A stretch of 6,232 nucleotides of DNA from Lachnospiraceae bacterium UBA3821 (GTDB taxonomy: Bacteria > Bacillota > Clostridia > Lachnospirales > Lachnospiraceae). The stretch covers positions 1 through 6,232 of the forward strand of contig DFDT01000072.1 of assembly GCA_002368865.1 (NCBI GenBank), written 5' to 3'. Positions 4,728 to 6,232 of the stretch are shown piece by piece. The notes under the pieces are model-generated. The model saw only the letters and a list, made by a program, of their open reading frames with translations. It was not told the DNA's origin and made no database searches. The number at the start of each line of letters is the position of its first letter. Position 1 is the first letter of the stretch. The translations under genes were made by a program, and so were the position numbers.

Positions 4728-5504
4728 TTAATCCGGCATCGGTTTATAGATATCAGGATGCTCCGACAGATAGTCCTTACAGAAAGAATACTCGGGATAC
4801 CCGTTTTTTCCCCTCAGCATATTGTCAATAGACGCAATCTCCTCTTCTGACGCGCCAAAGATATCGCGCAGATCATTCTGATAAACTGCTGTCTTTTCTT
4901 CCAACAGCTTTCGATCTTTCTCTGTCAGGCCTCTTCTGTAAGGCAGTCCGCGCACGATCAGTTCATGGTACAACAGCCCGGTTGCGTCCGGCTCATAGAA
5001 ATAGCCCTGCTCTCTGGCGATGAGTGCCTGATCTATATAGATGGTCTCCTCCCAGATCGCACAGAAAGTAAAGTGTTTCCAGTTATAGAGATCATGGCCA
5101 TCGTCACGTGCTTTTTGAAAAGCCTTGACCAGCTCATCATATTTTCCTTCCTGGTAAAGACGTTCCATCCCGGGCAGGTTTTCCTGCCTCCAGGCATATT
5201 CCTGATGGTTCTTCTGCGTATTGCGCATGTTAGAATATACCGCAATACCGGCGATCAGGGCGGCAATGAACAATATCACACCTACCGTCACGCCAACTTT
5301 CCTGCCGATTCTTCCGGCTTCATTTTTGGAAACAATTGCACCGGTATCTCCTACATCGTCGAGATCCTCTTTGATCCGGTGCAGTTTGCGCATGTATTCA
5401 CGTTCCGCTTCAGGCGCATAGGCGGATCCGCAGTAGGGACAATAGGCTGTCCCGGGCCTCAGCGATGCGCCGCACTGGCTGCAGATAATCTTTTTTACGC
5501 GCAT
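4728..5504 (-). CDS. Zinc-ribbon, single-pass membrane protein of unknown function (258 aa)
   Basis: I do not recognise a named family. The order of parts is clear. A zinc ribbon at residues 8-25 (C8, C11, C22, C25; CX2C-X10-CX2C with a CPYCG knuckle) is followed by a charged, probably helical linker (about 31-69), one membrane helix (about 70-90) and a soluble helical domain of about 165 residues, rich in Tyr, Glu and Lys. The basic flank before the helix predicts the zinc ribbon in the cytoplasm and the C-terminal domain outside. The ATG has AGAGGAG ten bases upstream. It shares plan, exact length as first read (258 residues) and a motif near the C-terminus (FGASEEEIAS) with the next gene, whose matching stretch is FSMTPEEAKS; this suggests paralogues. 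A terminator follows, so it is probably transcribed alone. A sensory or scaffold role is only inference. Confidence 0.88.
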   Translation of the reverse strand: MRVKKIICSQCGASLRPGTAYCPYCGSAYAPEAEREYMRKLHRIKEDLDDVGDTGAIVSKNEAGRIGRKVGVTVGVILFIAALIAGIAVYSNMRNTQKNHQEYAWRQENLPGMERLYQEGKYDELVKAFQKARDDGHDLYNWKHFTFCAIWEETIYIDQALIAREQGYFYEPDATGLLYHELIVRGLPYRRGLTEKDRKLLEEKTAVYQNDLRDIFGASEEEIASIDNMLRGKNGYPEYSFCKDYLSEHPDIYKPMPD

Positions 5505-5602
5505 GTAGAGAAAACTCCTCTGATGAGAAAAGTATTACAGGCTGCTCGGCTCAAGTGACATATCTGTTCCCCGCAAAAATGATATGCGGGAAAATGCTCT
5601 GC

Positions 5603-5648
5603 ATGAGAAATGTGCCAGAAAGATCACTCTTTATGGCACATTTCTCAT
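5603..5648 (-). terminator. Strong 46-base hairpin after dapA, probable terminator
   Basis: ATGAGAAATGTGCCA (5603-5617) and TGGCACATTTCTCAT (5634-5648) are perfect 15-base inverted repeats. After one G/A mismatch the stem continues for 5 more pairs (5619-5623 with 5628-5632) and closes on a four-base loop. It begins about 30 bases after the dapA stop. There is no U-tract directly after it on the minus strand (the next T-run is about 8 bases further on), while the plus-strand reading is followed by TTT. It is therefore an atypical dapA terminator, or another kind of RNA structure. It also overlaps the probable start site of the promoter at 5647-5674. Confidence 0.5.
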
Positions 5649-5674
5649 TTTATAACTGATATGCGTTTTGTAAA
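5647..5674 (-). promoter_or_regulatory. Candidate sigma-A promoter for the zinc-ribbon membrane protein gene at 5504
   Basis: On the minus strand TTTACA (5674-5669) and TAAAAT (5652-5647) are separated by 16 bases, and each matches 5 of 6 consensus positions. Transcription would start near 5640, inside the left part of the 5603-5648 hairpin, leaving a leader of about 135 bases before the ATG at 5504. That leader also has a second small inverted repeat, CCCGCA (5570-5575) with TGCGGG (5585-5590). Confidence 0.4.
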
Positions 5675-5676
5675 GA

Positions 5677-6232
5677 TCAAAGACATCCAAACTCGATCAT
5701 GGCTTTTCTGAGGGACTCTTTGTGGGCGTCCGTCAGCTCGGTCAGAGGAAGTCTGGGCGAGCCCACATCAAAGCCCTGCATATTGAGGGCGGCCTTGACG
5801 GGGATCGGGTTGACCTCAATGAAGAGCTGCTCGATCAGAGGCAGCGCTTTGAGCTGCAGCTTTTTGGCCTCCTCATATCTTCCTTCGAGACAGTGCATCA
5901 CAAGGTCGTGCGTCTGCCTGGGCGCGACATTGGCGAGAACCGAGATAACACCGGAACCGCCCAGGGAGCACAGGGGCACGATCTGGTCATCATTGCCGGA
6001 ATAGATGTCGATCTTACCGTCCACCAGACTTGCCAGCTTTGCTACCTGGCTGATATTGCCGGTTGCCTCCTTGATTCCCGCAATGTTGGGCTGATCCTTG
6101 ATGAGCCTTGCCATCGTCTCGGGAAGAATGTTGGTGCCGGTCCTTGAAGGGACATTATAGACGATGCAGGGGAGCTTTGTAGCAGAAGCAATGGTGCGGT
6201 AATGCTCATAAAGACCGTCCTGCGTTGCCTTA
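5677..6232 (-). CDS. dapA: 4-hydroxy-tetrahydrodipicolinate synthase (DapA), partial, N-terminus beyond window
   Basis: DapA condenses pyruvate with aspartate semialdehyde in the cytoplasm, the first committed step towards diaminopimelate and lysine. The reading frame is open to the right edge of the window and ends at TGA 5677-5679, giving 184 visible residues of a family usually about 290 long, so roughly the first 108 residues are missing. Family hallmarks are visible. The segment CIVYNVPSRTG carries the active-site Tyr, which falls near position 133 if a usual length is assumed, and the Arg of the substrate site. The segment IAGIKEATGN carries the Schiff-base Lys near position 162. The IYSGNDDQIVPLCSLGGSGVISVLANV stretch is also typical of the family, although only its pattern is relied on here. 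An internal ATG at 6114 is not the start, because conserved sequence continues upstream. No dapB follows; the next gene is an unrelated membrane protein gene beyond a strong hairpin. Confidence 0.96.
   Translation of the reverse strand, partial: KATQDGLYEHYRTIASATKLPCIVYNVPSRTGTNILPETMARLIKDQPNIAGIKEATGNISQVAKLASLVDGKIDIYSGNDDQIVPLCSLGGSGVISVLANVAPRQTHDLVMHCLEGRYEEAKKLQLKALPLIEQLFIEVNPIPVKAALNMQGFDVGSPRLPLTELTDAHKESLRKAMIEFGCL

Noticed and set aside
4965..5558. 197-codon open frame on the plus strand
   Set aside because: It is antisense to the zinc-ribbon gene 4728-5504, which has a clear ribosome binding site and domain plan; no recognisable protein features.
5722..6147. Plus-strand open frames over dapA
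   Set aside because: The minus-strand frame carries catalytic residues of DapA, so these are shadows.
1..6232. CRISPR array, tRNA, rRNA, transposon ends or integration sites
   Set aside because: No regularly spaced long repeats, cloverleaf, rRNA-like sequence, transposase or flanking terminal repeats were seen.

Overview
The window looks like chromosomal DNA from a Gram-positive anaerobe of the class Clostridia, probably Lachnospiraceae-like. This is inferred from strong AGGAGG-type ribosome binding sites, moderate GC, gene types (XRE regulator with a membrane anchor, MerR regulator with a membrane/zinc-ribbon tail, RlmD/RlmCD-type methyltransferase) and protein style; no marker gene fixes the genus. 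Every convincing gene lies on the minus strand, so the window is best read from its right end to its left. No rRNA, tRNA, CRISPR array or transposase was seen, and no gene-free stretch exceeds 300 bases.

Right end (6232 to 5677): the C-terminal two thirds of dapA, the lysine/diaminopimelate enzyme 4-hydroxy-tetrahydrodipicolinate synthase, cut by the window edge. It is followed by a good minus-strand promoter candidate and a very strong 46-base hairpin.

Middle (5504 to 3362): three genes for unrecognised single-pass membrane proteins. Two have the same plan: N-terminal four-cysteine zinc ribbon, charged linker, one membrane helix and a helical domain probably outside the cell. The third keeps the membrane helix and a short helical ectodomain but has only a basic tail in place of the zinc ribbon. 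The first is closed by a terminator. The second is preceded by an elaborate set of inverted repeats that could form a pseudoknotted leader, overlaps the third by 8 bases, and the third runs with a 62-base gap into the RNA methyltransferase gene rlmD (3299 to 1767). A strong terminator ends that probable three-gene operon.

Left part (1597 to 127): two regulator genes in tandem. The first is an AT-rich XRE-type regulator with a transmembrane helix and an ectodomain. The second is a MerR-family regulator whose promoter shows the 19-base spacer typical of MerR-controlled promoters. The MerR gene appears broken by a single missing base near 390-391, which separates its DNA-binding and coiled-coil part from its membrane and zinc-ribbon tail.

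A theme is visible: four or five neighbouring genes encode proteins that join a DNA-binding or zinc-ribbon domain to a membrane helix, as expected of membrane-tethered sensors. Their ligands and targets cannot be read from the sequence.
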